Source of the DNA: Gracilimonas sp965227215
GTDB lineage: Bacteria; Bacteroidota; Rhodothermia; Balneolales; Balneolaceae
Direction of reading: 5' to 3'
NCBI GenBank assembly: GCA_965227215.1
Contig: OZ245729.1
Span: 3,286,001-3,350,000, forward strand
Length of the DNA: 64,000 nt
Both the position numbers and the translations under genes were made by a program. How positions within the stretch are numbered: position 1 is the first letter of the stretch; each line of letters opens with the position of its first letter. Positions 27,746 through 35,425 of this stretch are shown piece after piece. The notes below the pieces were generated by a model. The model ran no database searches. It was not told the DNA's origin and saw only the letters and a program-made list of their open reading frames with translations.

Positions 27746-28891
27746 TCAATAGAGCTCATACTCCAGCAGCCGGGCATCAATAGTAGAGTTGTAGAATTCA
27801 ATCCGCTGATTGGTTCTCAGCCCGATATGTTTGGCTAGGTCAAAATTTCCGGTAAACACATATCCCCACCAGCCGGTCGCTTCTTGTTTAAAATAATCAC
27901 CGATACCTTCGTACACCGGCTCCAGTTCTTTCTCATTTCCTATTCGATCACCATAAGGAGGATTTAACATAATTACACCGGGATCGCCTTCGGGGATTTC
28001 AGTTTCGCTGAAATCACATTTTTTCACCTCAATCAAATGATCAAGTCCGGCCGTGCGGGCATTCTTACGAGTGGCATTTACTGCACGCACATCATGGTCG
28101 GTGGCGATAATTCGACCCCCAAAATCTTTGGAGGCTTTATTCTTTAAATCTGATCGCAAATCATTCCAGCGGTCTTCATCAAAGCCGAGAATGTGTTTGA
28201 TACCGTAGTTGGGTCTGAGGAGTCCGGGAGCTTTATTCAGAGCCCGTAGAGCTGCTTCAATGGCAATGGTACCACTTCCGCACATAGGGTTGATAAAATG
28301 ATTCCCGGGTTTCCACTTGCTGGCCAATATCATTGATGCTGCCAGGGTTTCCTGCATGGGGGCCGTACTTGTTTCGGTTCGGTATCCGCGGCGTGAAATA
28401 GACTCGCCCGAGGTATCCAGATAAATTTGAGCCCGATCATTCTTCCAGAAAACAAATACAACGCTTTTGTTCAAATTTGGACCGGAATCGGGTCTGGTAC
28501 CGGTTTTCTTACGTATCCGGTCAACAATGGCATCTTTTACTTTCAGATTAGCAAACTGCGTGTTCGTAACTGTTTTGTTTTTGATAAAAGAGGTGACACT
28601 CACATAGCCGTGCTTGTCTATATAATCTTCCCAGGGAATTTTAACCAGCTCCCGGTACATTTGATCTGCATTTTGCGGCCGACAGTCTTTGAGCCGGTAA
28701 TGTACCCGGTGAGCGGTTCTCAGTGAGAGATTCAGCATCATGCAATCGTTCAGTGATCCTTCTGTTTCAATTCCTGCATGCCGCACTTTATGAATAGGGA
28801 ATCCCAGATCTTCCAGCTCTTTCTTCAGATATGGGGTGATACGTTTGGGGCAGGTGATGGAAATGGTGCTTTTTTGGGAAAAATCGGCCAT
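27746..28891 (-). CDS. THUMP-domain 23S rRNA (guanine-N2)-methyltransferase-like protein
   Basis: 381 residues of the RlmL-N/YpsC family (COG0116). An N-terminal ferredoxin-like/THUMP region (1-160) is followed by a Rossmann methyltransferase domain with motif I NPMCGSGTIAIEAA (201-214) and the N-methylation motif NPPYGDRIG (about 310-318). It modifies guanine in rRNA or tRNA. The family is often mislabelled as an adenine-specific DNA methylase. It lacks the C-terminal RlmK fusion of E. coli RlmL. Confidence 0.86.
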   Translation of the reverse strand: MADFSQKSTISITCPKRITPYLKKELEDLGFPIHKVRHAGIETEGSLNDCMMLNLSLRTAHRVHYRLKDCRPQNADQMYRELVKIPWEDYIDKHGYVSVTSFIKNKTVTNTQFANLKVKDAIVDRIRKKTGTRPDSGPNLNKSVVFVFWKNDRAQIYLDTSGESISRRGYRTETSTAPMQETLAASMILASKWKPGNHFINPMCGSGTIAIEAALRALNKAPGLLRPNYGIKHILGFDEDRWNDLRSDLKNKASKDFGGRIIATDHDVRAVNATRKNARTAGLDHLIEVKKCDFSETEIPEGDPGVIMLNPPYGDRIGNEKELEPVYEGIGDYFKQEATGWWGYVFTGNFDLAKHIGLRTNQRIEFYNSTIDARLLEYELY

Positions 28892-28920
28892 GGTATTATT
28901 CGGGGATTAAGAGCAGATAT

Positions 28921-28953
28921 AAAAAATGGAGTCCTTCTCTCGAAGAACTCCAT
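28921..28953 (-). terminator. strong terminator of the FKBP isomerase gene
   Basis: On the minus strand, ATGGAGT (28953-28947) pairs with ACTCCAT (28932-28926). An inner GAAG/CTTC stem carries a 4-nt loop, with a single C/A mismatch between the two helices. Six T follow (28926-28921). It lies 25 bp after the FKBP stop. Confidence 0.87.
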
Positions 28954-28977
28954 CAATTACGTTTCAAAGAAGTTGAA

Positions 28978-29409
28978 TCAGTTTATGATTTCAACCAATT
29001 CGATATCAAAAGTCAGGTCTTTACCTGCAAGAGGGTGGTTGGCATCGATAATGATGTTTTCCTCTTCAACTTTGGTAATCTGTACAGGTACAGGCTGTCC
29101 ATTAGGTTGGTTCAGCTGAAGCTGCATTCCAACTTCAGGCTCAATATCTTCAGGAAGTTGTTCACGCTCAATGGTTACTTCCAGATCATCTCTGCGCTCT
29201 CCATATGCATCGGCAGAAGCAATATTAGCTGTGGTCTTGTCTCCAACTTCTAAACCAACAACAGCATTTTCAAAACCTGGAATCAATTTTCCTTCACCCA
29301 ACGTTACTTCTAATGGGTCTCTTGATACAGAAGAATCAAAAACAGATCCGTCTTCTAATTTTCCAGTGTAGTGGACTTTTACGGTGTCACCGTCTTTTAC
29401 TTTAGACAA
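28978..29409 (-). CDS. FKBP-type peptidyl-prolyl isomerase, SlyD-like
   Basis: 143-residue SlyD-type chaperone/isomerase. The FKBP core has VHYTGKLEDGSVFDSS and LIPGFENAVVGLEVGD. The insert-in-flap (IF) chaperone domain spans about 70-120, and NHPLAGKDLTFDIELVEI closes the FKBP fold. Cytoplasmic (no signal). The His-rich metal-binding tail of E. coli SlyD is missing, as in many short homologues. Confidence 0.9.
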   Translation of the reverse strand: MSKVKDGDTVKVHYTGKLEDGSVFDSSVSRDPLEVTLGEGKLIPGFENAVVGLEVGDKTTANIASADAYGERRDDLEVTIEREQLPEDIEPEVGMQLQLNQPNGQPVPVQITKVEEENIIIDANHPLAGKDLTFDIELVEIIN

Positions 29410-29497
29410 AATAAATCGTTTGTTTTAGTTCATAGTGATTAAGTGACCTAAGATAAGGATATTTATATACAATTGAGGGCGATTAAGACAGGTTTTA

Positions 29498-29926
29498 ATG
29501 ATTGAAACAATTAGTAATATCAATGAGCTGCTTTCCAAGGCTAAGACTGTAGCTATCATTGGCTGCTCAGAGAACATTTATCGGACCAGTAACTACGCTG
29601 CGCGCTTCCTGCAGGAGAGAGGATATCGGGTGATACCGGTAAATCCCGGACCTGAAGAAATACATGGAGAGAAATGCTACGATTCCCTCACCGACATTCC
29701 CAATGATGTCAAAATTGATATCGTGAATGTATTCCGCAATTCAGATTATGCCGATGATGCAGTCCGGGATGTAGCCGAATGGAAAAAGTTAACCGGCCAA
29801 AACCCCGTAGTTTGGACACAGCTTGATGTTTCATCCCCCGAAGCCGAAAAGATAGCCGAAGAGCATAACTTGCCCTATGTTCGCAACAAATGCATTATGG
29901 TGGAGTGGGATAGGTATTTTAAGTGA
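29498..29926 (+). CDS. CoA-binding domain protein (YccU type)
   Basis: 142-residue single Rossmann-fold CoA-binding domain related to the N-terminus of succinyl-CoA synthetase alpha. Features are AIIGCSENIYRTSNYAARFL at the N-terminus, RVIPVNPG and the DIVNVFRNSDYA loop. Stand-alone versions have no established reaction. It is convergent with yajQ and separated from it by a heptamer-repeat hairpin. Confidence 0.87.
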   Translation: MIETISNINELLSKAKTVAIIGCSENIYRTSNYAARFLQERGYRVIPVNPGPEEIHGEKCYDSLTDIPNDVKIDIVNVFRNSDYADDAVRDVAEWKKLTGQNPVVWTQLDVSSPEAEKIAEEHNLPYVRNKCIMVEWDRYFK

Positions 29927-29928
29927 TG

Positions 29929-30009
29929 GTTGAAAGTTGAGAGTTGATAAAGTAATAGATGTTAAATCTATAATTATCATTCTATCAATTCTCAACTCTC
30001 AACTCTCGA
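29929..30009. repeat. phase-locked heptamer inverted repeat
   Basis: The left arm is three consecutive 7-mers GTTGAAA, GTTGAGA, GTTGATA (29929-29949). The right arm is four 7-mers CTATCAA, TTCTCAA, CTCTCAA, CTCTCGA (29982-30009). The arms are complementary over 13 perfect bases (29935-29947 with 29992-30004). It fills the space between two convergent genes and may act as a bidirectional terminator. Confidence 0.75.
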
Positions 30010-30013
30010 AAAC

Positions 30014-30502
30014 CTACTTCATATTTACAAACTGGAGGGGGACGCCGAAGTCTTTGGCTTTCAGGTTTTTGATAACCGATTGTAAATCGTCAATCTTCTT
30101 TCCGGTAACACGAACCTGGTCTTCCTGAATCTGAGGCTGTACTTTCACGCTCATACCCTTGATCTCTTTGGTGATTTTCTTCGCCGTTTCACGATCAATT
30201 CCTTCTTTAAGGATCACATCCATTTTCAAATGCCCCTGTGATGTTCCTTCCGGCTCTTTATAATCCAGCACTTTGGAGCTGATGCCCCGCTTTATGAAAT
30301 TCTTGGCCAGCATATCTTTGACGGCCTCCAGTTTCATGCTTTCTGCTGCTACTAAATGTATCCGGTTTTCCTTTTTATGGAATTCCACTTCGGTATGCAG
30401 CCCACGAAAATCGTAGCGACTATTTATTTCCTTAAGGGTATTGTTGATGGCATTATCAACTTCCTGTGCATTCACTTTATTAACAATATCAAAAGAGGCC
30501 AT
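30014..30502 (-). CDS. YajQ family nucleotide (cyclic di-GMP)-binding protein
   Basis: 162 residues, the usual YajQ length, with two ferredoxin-like domains. The N-terminal SFDIVNKVNAQEVDNAINNTLKEI and RYDFRG are family hallmarks. The C-terminal part reads GDRV-like as KVQPQIQEDQVRVTGKKIDDLQ, then DFGVPLQFVNMK at the end. Xanthomonas YajQ-like proteins bind c-di-GMP; that ligand is not demonstrated for this branch. It is flanked on both sides by word-repeat hairpins. Confidence 0.92.
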   Translation of the reverse strand: MASFDIVNKVNAQEVDNAINNTLKEINSRYDFRGLHTEVEFHKKENRIHLVAAESMKLEAVKDMLAKNFIKRGISSKVLDYKEPEGTSQGHLKMDVILKEGIDRETAKKITKEIKGMSVKVQPQIQEDQVRVTGKKIDDLQSVIKNLKAKDFGVPLQFVNMK

Positions 30503-30539
30503 GGGTATTCAGTTATTAATTCAAAAAAATAGAGTTAAA

Positions 30540-30638
30540 GTGATAGGGTGATATAGTGGTGAAGTGATAAAGCGAAGTGTATTCAATTTCAAACTCACCT
30601 TATCACCTAATCACTATATCACTTCATCACTTCATCAC
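30540..30638. repeat. phase-locked octamer inverted repeat
   Basis: The left arm is GTGATAGG, GTGATATA, GTGGTGAA, GTGATAAA (30540-30571). The right arm is five 8-mers each ending ATCAC (30599-30638). The arms are imperfect complements. The right arm reaches into the last codons and stop of the membrane-protein gene that ends at 30635, so the repeat starts at a gene's 3' end. Confidence 0.75.
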
Positions 30639-31339
30639 TCCAACTCTTCATATTCATCAAACTCGTCTTTCTCCAGCTTTTCAGCAATTTTTTCAGACAG
30701 TATTTTTTCTACAAACAGGTGATCTTCATTGGGAATCATAGTCTTAAAGCTGCGGATTTGCTCATTCCGTTTATATTCAATTTCAATGACACCTTCTGAG
30801 AACCAGGAATAGGTGAAGAACTGTTCCCAGCTGATTTTCCGATCCAGCAGTATTAATCCGTTTTCCCTCAACTCGGGAACCAGCCGTATGGTGAAGCTGT
30901 AAGCGCCGATTGCAATGATGGATAAACCGGAGGTCACACGAATAGGGGTAAAAGGAAGCTCGGAAAACAAGGAAGTTCTTTGTATCCCAAACAGAATGAT
31001 GCCGATGGTTACCATACTGGGGAAGATATCCGTCCAGAAAGACCGGTTCACATACACAATTTCACCGCAGTTAGTTTTTTGTTGGAATTGCTGGATTGCA
31101 GCTCCCATAAAAAATCCAAATAGTGAAGAATACACATTGGCCATCACAGCTCCGGCAATCGCTTCCGGAAAGTACCCGATTTGGTGCATCCACTGTAATA
31201 TCAGGAAAAGGGTAAGTACCCCAATCAGGGAGTAAGATATATTTCGAGCGGTAAGTTGATCGAGATACAAGAGACGTTTATATCCCAGCCAGATACTGAT
31301 GGAGGCAGTCGCAATTCCTGATACAACTATCCAGATCAT
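30635..31339 (-). CDS. membrane protein of unknown function
   Basis: 234 residues. About four or five hydrophobic helices lie in the first two-thirds (about 2-20, 37-55, 62-84, 107-125 and 140-158). A soluble C-terminal tail has the pattern WFSEGVIEIEYKRNEQIRSFKTMIPNEDH and a very acidic end. No family recognised. Convergent neighbours and a word-repeat hairpin lie at its 3' end. Confidence 0.65.
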   Translation of the reverse strand: MIWIVVSGIATASISIWLGYKRLLYLDQLTARNISYSLIGVLTLFLILQWMHQIGYFPEAIAGAVMANVYSSLFGFFMGAAIQQFQQKTNCGEIVYVNRSFWTDIFPSMVTIGIILFGIQRTSLFSELPFTPIRVTSGLSIIAIGAYSFTIRLVPELRENGLILLDRKISWEQFFTYSWFSEGVIEIEYKRNEQIRSFKTMIPNEDHLFVEKILSEKIAEKLEKDEFDEYEELE

Positions 31340-31383
31340 TGGTTAATTTTGGTTAGATATTTAACAGTAAAAATACAGATTTG

Positions 31384-31728
31384 ATGGACGCATCCATAAC
31401 GCCAACGGGCATTGAAGTTAGTAATAAAGATCAGGTTCTGGAAATCTCCTGGGAAGATGGGCATACCACTGTTTTTCCACTATATGGACTCCGTAAAAAC
31501 TGCCCTTGCGTGATGTGCAGGGGAGGACATGGCAGTATGGGAGATTTTGAGCCGGAAGCTTTTTTCGAAGAAAACCCGTCCCGCATCGAGATTCGGAATA
31601 TTGAGCAGGTTGGAAATCATGCCATACAGATTACTTGGGGAGATGGTCATAATTCCGGAATGTACCAATGGAATACATTACGATGGCTGGATCCCGAGAA
31701 TCACCGGCCGGAAGCGAACGAAGAGTAG
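31384..31728 (+). CDS. DUF971 (gamma-butyrobetaine hydroxylase N-domain-like) protein
   Basis: 114-residue stand-alone DUF971 domain. Core features are EISWEDGHTTVFPLYGLRKNCPCVMC, with Cys residues resembling the zinc-binding site of the gamma-butyrobetaine hydroxylase N-domain, and QITWGDGHNSGMYQWNTLRWL near the C-terminus. Related stand-alone proteins have been linked to Fe-S cluster functions, but the role here is unknown. ATG at 31384 is used; an adjoining TTG at 31381 is in frame. Confidence 0.85.
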   Translation: MDASITPTGIEVSNKDQVLEISWEDGHTTVFPLYGLRKNCPCVMCRGGHGSMGDFEPEAFFEENPSRIEIRNIEQVGNHAIQITWGDGHNSGMYQWNTLRWLDPENHRPEANEE

Positions 31729-31734
31729 GAGAGA

Positions 31735-32841
31735 TTACGATTTCTGAATCGCTTTCCTAAACTCTTTTTTGAGCAGGCTTTGAAAGTGATAAACACCCTG
31801 TTCCCGTTTTACCGAAAACCGACCCTGATCATACGCACTTGATTGAAGTCCACGCTGCACGGCTTCACATATCTCTACATCTTCAAGCTGAATATCGTGA
31901 CTGTAGGCGATGTCTTCATTAATGAGTCCGGATGATTGTTTTGCCTGAACATCATCATAGAAGTAGCTGAAAATGACTTTGCATTTTTTGGGTGATTCCG
32001 GAACTACCCGGTTAACCTGCAATCTGCCAGGTAAAATGTTCAGCATCATATTTGGGAAGATAAAATAGTAAAAGGCTTCGCCGCCCTCCTGAGAGTACAC
32101 GCTTTCTTTGGTTTTAAAGGGACTGTGTTGCAAAGAATACCAGGTTTCCGTTTCAGTAACATACTGTCGATAGTCGAGCAGATTGGCGAGTTCGGGGTGC
32201 ACAATGGGAATGTGATAGCCTTCCAGATAATTATCTACATACACTTTCCAGTTGCATTCCACATCGTAAACATACTCAGAATGAAATTGCAGATCGCTTA
32301 GGTTGATAGGGGCAATACGGTTTTCAATTCCGGATAAAAGAGAGGAAAGCTTCGGAGTTTGAGTGTTTATTCTTGAAAATATGAGTCCCTGCCAGGTTTT
32401 GATTTCTACCGGTTCCAGTCCAAAATCTTTCTTATCAAATAACTCCACCAGGTTCCAGTCAGGGATTCCGCGGAGTGAACCGTCATCCAGGTAAGTCCAT
32501 CCATGATACTGACATTGCAATACGGTTTTGGTGCCTTTCTTTACAGCAAGCGGTCCGCCACGGTGCTTGCATACATTAAAGAAAGCTTTGATTTCATCAT
32601 CGGCTGTACGCAAAACGATCACAGGGTTTTGGGCAATTTCAGTGGTGTAGGCATCGCCCGGTTCGCTGATCTGATTTTCATGACAAACAAATTGCCAATG
32701 ATTTTGGAATAAATGATCCTGCTCAAATTCGAATAAATCAGTCTCAAAATACCAACGAGAGGGAATGGTTTTCGCTCTTTGTATGGGTTCCACATCCAGA
32801 TTTCCTTTGCTGAAAAGATTTTTACTGTTTTTTGCCATCAT
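31735..32841 (-). CDS. Rieske non-haem iron oxygenase, alpha-subunit type
   Basis: 368-residue aromatic-ring-hydroxylating-dioxygenase-like protein. The Rieske [2Fe-2S] ligands are Cys91, His93, Cys110 and His113 (CKHRGGPL...CQYHGWTY). The mononuclear iron site has His210 and His215 in YLEGYHIPIVHPEL, with an acidic third ligand expected near the C-terminus (VEICEAVQRGL). Substrate is unknown; homologues include choline/carnitine monooxygenases and demethylases. No ferredoxin reductase lies nearby. It starts MMAK; either Met is possible. Confidence 0.88.
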   Translation of the reverse strand: MMAKNSKNLFSKGNLDVEPIQRAKTIPSRWYFETDLFEFEQDHLFQNHWQFVCHENQISEPGDAYTTEIAQNPVIVLRTADDEIKAFFNVCKHRGGPLAVKKGTKTVLQCQYHGWTYLDDGSLRGIPDWNLVELFDKKDFGLEPVEIKTWQGLIFSRINTQTPKLSSLLSGIENRIAPINLSDLQFHSEYVYDVECNWKVYVDNYLEGYHIPIVHPELANLLDYRQYVTETETWYSLQHSPFKTKESVYSQEGGEAFYYFIFPNMMLNILPGRLQVNRVVPESPKKCKVIFSYFYDDVQAKQSSGLINEDIAYSHDIQLEDVEICEAVQRGLQSSAYDQGRFSVKREQGVYHFQSLLKKEFRKAIQKS

Positions 32842-32917
32842 TTGTTTAGAATAAATCTAAATAAAGGTTAGTTTAGGGCCTCATCAAACATCTAACTACA
32901 ATAATAAAATCAATCTT

Positions 32918-33937
32918 ATGAAATCCACCATATTTTCTCTCGTTGCGCTGGCAATGATTTTTGCTTCCTGTTCGGGACAGGAAGAAGTAAATGTGTATTC
33001 TGCCCGTCATTATGATACCGATCAGGAGTTATATGAAAAGTTTACTGAACAAACCGGTATTGAAATAAATCTGATAGAAGGCGGCTCCGACGAACTTATT
33101 GAGCGTGTTAAAAGTGAAGGGATTAATTCTCCAGCAGATATTTTAATCACTGTAGATGCCGGCCGGCTTTGGAGAGCGGAAGAGGCTGATATCCTACAGC
33201 CATTTAAATCTGAAACACTGGAAGAACGTGTTCCATCTTCATTCCGACATCCGGAGGGACTTTGGGTTGGACTTTCCAAGCGGGTACGTGGACTTGTTGT
33301 AAATACTGATGCGGTGGAAAACCATGAAGAACTGACCTATGAAGATTTAGCCGACCCAAGATTTGAGGGGCGTGTGTGCATCCGGTCTTCGAATAACATC
33401 TATAATCAGTCGCTGGTTGCTTCTATGATTGAAACCATTGGTGCTGAAGCTACCGAAGAATGGGCAACAGGATTGGTAAATAATTTTGCTCGTGATCCGC
33501 AGGGTGGAGATCGGGACCAGATCAGAGGAGTGGCTGCCGGTGTATGTGACGTTGCAGTAGCCAATCACTATTACCTGGCCGTTATGCTTACCGGAGATGA
33601 TGAAGCAGATCTGGAAGCCGCTTCCAAAGTGGAATTTGTTTTCCCTAATCAAGGGGAAGAAGGGCGCGGAGCTCATGTAAATATCTCCGGTGCCGGAATC
33701 CTGAAAAATGCGCCGAACAAAGATAATGCTATCAGGTTTCTTGAGTACCTGACAACTCCTGAAGCACAGAAGTACTTTATTTCAGGAAACAATGAATATC
33801 CTATTAATGAAGAAGCGGAAATAGCTGACGTATTGGTAGAATTCGGAGAATTTAAAAGCGATGCAGTGAATGTCTCAGCTTTAGGCAGAAACAACCCCGA
33901 AGCCATTCAGATAATGGACCGGGCCGGCTGGAAGTAA
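32918..33937 (+). CDS. ferric iron ABC transporter substrate-binding lipoprotein
   Basis: 339-residue FbpA/FutA-type periplasmic binding protein. A lipoprotein signal is present (lipobox IFASC, Cys near residue 18). VNVYSARHYDTDQELYEKF is the family N-terminal motif, and VANHYYLAVML carries the paired tyrosines that coordinate Fe(III). It is convergent with, not co-directional to, the permease gene 2 kb away, and a repeat-bounded insert lies between them. Its last about 12 codons (from 33900) are duplicated at 35617. Confidence 0.9.
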   Translation: MKSTIFSLVALAMIFASCSGQEEVNVYSARHYDTDQELYEKFTEQTGIEINLIEGGSDELIERVKSEGINSPADILITVDAGRLWRAEEADILQPFKSETLEERVPSSFRHPEGLWVGLSKRVRGLVVNTDAVENHEELTYEDLADPRFEGRVCIRSSNNIYNQSLVASMIETIGAEATEEWATGLVNNFARDPQGGDRDQIRGVAAGVCDVAVANHYYLAVMLTGDDEADLEAASKVEFVFPNQGEEGRGAHVNISGAGILKNAPNKDNAIRFLEYLTTPEAQKYFISGNNEYPINEEAEIADVLVEFGEFKSDAVNVSALGRNNPEAIQIMDRAGWK

Positions 33938-33965
33938 GCAGGTACACGAACACTGAATATTGAAT

Positions 33966-34017
33966 AAGGAACATTGAACTTTGAAGTTTTGCTTCGAAGT
34001 TTGGTGTTCCTTTTTTT
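33966..34017 (+). terminator. terminator of the iron-binding-protein gene, built from GAA-heptamers
   Basis: The stem is AAGGAACA (33966-33973)/TGTTCCTT (34005-34012), with inner ACTT/AAGT and GAAG/CTTC pairs, and a 7-T run ends it (34011-34017). The left arm is part of six consecutive 7-mers starting GAA (33948-33989). Confidence 0.8.
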
Positions 34018-34053
34018 ATTGGTTCCAGCTGAGGGTTTGACCTCGTTGACCTG

Positions 34054-34097
34054 ATTACGGTGCTCTGCTCCGTAATGCTCCTCAGAGGCTCTGCCTC
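34054..34097 (-). repeat. double-hairpin dispersed repeat, reverse orientation
   Basis: ATTACG...CGTAAT (34054-34076) and GAGGCTCTGCCTC (34085-34097). The reverse complement matches the unit at 51538-51581 closely. The first hairpin lies inside the 54-bp segment missing from direct-repeat copy 2. Confidence 0.7.
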
Positions 34098-34146
34098 AAG
34101 AAGTAGTGAGTTCTGGACGGCCTATTATGGCATCCCAAGTTATTCT

Positions 34147-34192
34147 GAGGCGGAGCCTCCATAGCGGGGTTCCGCAGCGGAGCGGCGGAACC
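34147..34192 (+). repeat. double-hairpin dispersed repeat, forward orientation
   Basis: GAGGCGGAGCCTC (34147-34159), an 8-nt spacer, then GGTTCCGC (34168-34175) with GCGGAACC (34185-34192). Same two-hairpin plan as 51538-51581, with compensating changes in the second stem. Confidence 0.7.
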
Positions 34193-34243
34193 AGTCCTAA
34201 GAGTGCTGATTTTAGAGTAAAAATTAGATCGCAGGTGAGAGCT

Positions 34244-34699
34244 ATGAAATCAATTACTTTGTTCGCTCTGATTACGCTACTGAGTAGTACTTTAGGAGCT
34301 TGTCAGATGGGTACAGAACCCGATGAAATGGACGCTGACTTTGTTTGGCGGGTATGTAATGAACATGAGGAATATACAATGAATAATCTTATAGTGATTG
34401 GACTCGATGATAAAAAAGGATACCGGGACAGTCTAAAAATAGAAGAAATTTACCCACAAAAATGTTCCAGCTACCATGAAGGTTTGCACGAGGGAGAATT
34501 TCCACCTTGGGGATTTTCTTACAAACAAAACAAAGAAGAACATTTTATTATTTATCTGGTAGTGTATGAAGCTGTAAGAGGGCTTGTTGATTCCACATCT
34601 GTAAAGGATACACCTGGAAAGTACACCTATCATACTAACTACGATGGGGATCGTTTATCACCTGCATCGGTTGAGATAGAAAGAGAAAAATATTTCTAA
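34244..34699 (+). CDS. island lipoprotein A1, unknown family
   Basis: 151-residue lipoprotein with lipobox LGAC near residue 22. It is homologous to A2 (34917-35414). Shared positions include DFVWRVCN/NFIWRICN, NNLIVI/NNIRVY, CSSY in the middle, YKQN/FKQN, DTPGKYTYH/DSPGRYIYS and a terminal VEIEREKYF/VIIEREAYY. It reads as a small beta-rich extracytoplasmic domain with two conserved cysteines. The start is ATG at 34244 with an AGGTGAG Shine-Dalgarno. An upstream in-frame extension to 34106 would translate the non-coding repeat and is rejected. First gene of an A1-B1-A2-B2 run; visibly AT-rich against its neighbours. Confidence 0.75.
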   Translation: MKSITLFALITLLSSTLGACQMGTEPDEMDADFVWRVCNEHEEYTMNNLIVIGLDDKKGYRDSLKIEEIYPQKCSSYHEGLHEGEFPPWGFSYKQNKEEHFIIYLVVYEAVRGLVDSTSVKDTPGKYTYHTNYDGDRLSPASVEIEREKYF

Positions 34700-34716
34700 A
34701 ATTTTGGAGGTATCGC

Positions 34717-34914
34717 ATGAGACCATATATGATAATCACATTTATTTGTTCTTTGATAATCAATACTTGTTTTGGACAAAGCATTCGTAAAGATTATAAT
34801 GAATTGACTTCCGATGAAAAGAAAGCCTATGTGAATGCTTTGTACGAGTTAATGCTGGCTGCGGTGCAGGAATTGCAGAAAAAAGTAAAAGAATTAGAGT
34901 CAAGAGGAAATTAG
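34717..34914 (+). CDS. island small secreted protein B1 (tyrosinase-leader-like)
   Basis: 65 residues: a signal peptide (about 1-20, ending CFGQ), then SIRKDYNELTSDEKKAYVNALYEL. This resembles the segment just before the copper-binding domain of secreted bacterial tyrosinases, but the protein stops after a short Lys/Glu coiled tail (VQELQKKVKELESRGN) with no copper histidines. It is preceded by a GGAGGT Shine-Dalgarno and has 17 bp and 2 bp to its neighbours. It may be a truncated tyrosinase relic or a small protein in its own right. Confidence 0.6.
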   Translation: MRPYMIITFICSLIINTCFGQSIRKDYNELTSDEKKAYVNALYELMLAAVQELQKKVKELESRGN

Positions 34915-34916
34915 TT

Positions 34917-35414
34917 ATGAAATCAGCTTCAATAATCTTATTTCTTGCACTTTTTATAAGTTTAGTAGGAAGTTGCCAAACCAATATAGAGCATAAAGCG
35001 TGTCCTGATACTTCTTTTTCCCAAAAGAATTTGGATGCTTTAGAAGTAAATAATCCAAACTTTATTTGGCGGATTTGTAATACAAATAAAAATATTGATA
35101 TAAATAATATCAGGGTTTATGAGTATTTAGCCAGTACTCCGGAAGATTCATTAAACCTCGATTTTAGTATTTTAGAGCCTTGTGAATGCTCATCTTATTT
35201 ATCGGATTCAGTTCCAATTCAGCAAATTGATTTTAAACAAAATGGAAAAAATGTATCAAAGATTTATTTGGCGAATCGATTAGCTGACCGAGGCATGTTA
35301 AATGATACACTAAAGATTTTAGACTCACCGGGAAGGTATATTTATAGTTTAAAAGCTGGGAGCACAGATACAGAAAAAATAGAAGTAATAATAGAAAGAG
35401 AAGCCTATTATTAG
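34917..35414 (+). CDS. island lipoprotein A2, paralogue of A1
   Basis: 165-residue lipoprotein (lipobox LVGSC near residue 20) aligned end to end with A1 from NPNFIWRICN to the C-terminal IEREAYY. It has an extra 20-residue stretch after the lipid anchor. The ECSSY motif retains the cysteine shared with A1. It is 2 bp after B1, suggesting translational coupling. Function unknown. The repeated A-B pairing implies the two products work together. Confidence 0.75.
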   Translation: MKSASIILFLALFISLVGSCQTNIEHKACPDTSFSQKNLDALEVNNPNFIWRICNTNKNIDINNIRVYEYLASTPEDSLNLDFSILEPCECSSYLSDSVPIQQIDFKQNGKNVSKIYLANRLADRGMLNDTLKILDSPGRYIYSLKAGSTDTEKIEVIIEREAYY

Positions 35415-35425
35415 GAGGAAGTGAT

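Larger units (their letters stand above)
33900..34198 (+). repeat. long direct repeat, copy 1 (contains binding-protein gene 3' end)
   Basis: 299 bp nearly identical to 35617-35861. Aligned base by base, I count four substitutions plus one 54-bp segment (34034-34087) present only in this copy. It begins inside the last codons of the iron-binding-protein gene (encoding AIQIMDRAGWK), runs through the terminator and ends at CCAGTCCT. It forms the left boundary of the AT-rich insert. Confidence 0.95.

Noticed and set aside
29929..30640. CRISPR array
   Set aside because: Repeats are 7-8 bp words without spacers and form inverted arms; no cas genes nearby.
34106..34243. In-frame N-terminal extension of lipoprotein A1 (MSSGRPIMASQ...)
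   Set aside because: It translates the direct repeat, which also occurs without the gene at 35.8 kb. A Shine-Dalgarno and lipoprotein signal support the ATG at 34244.
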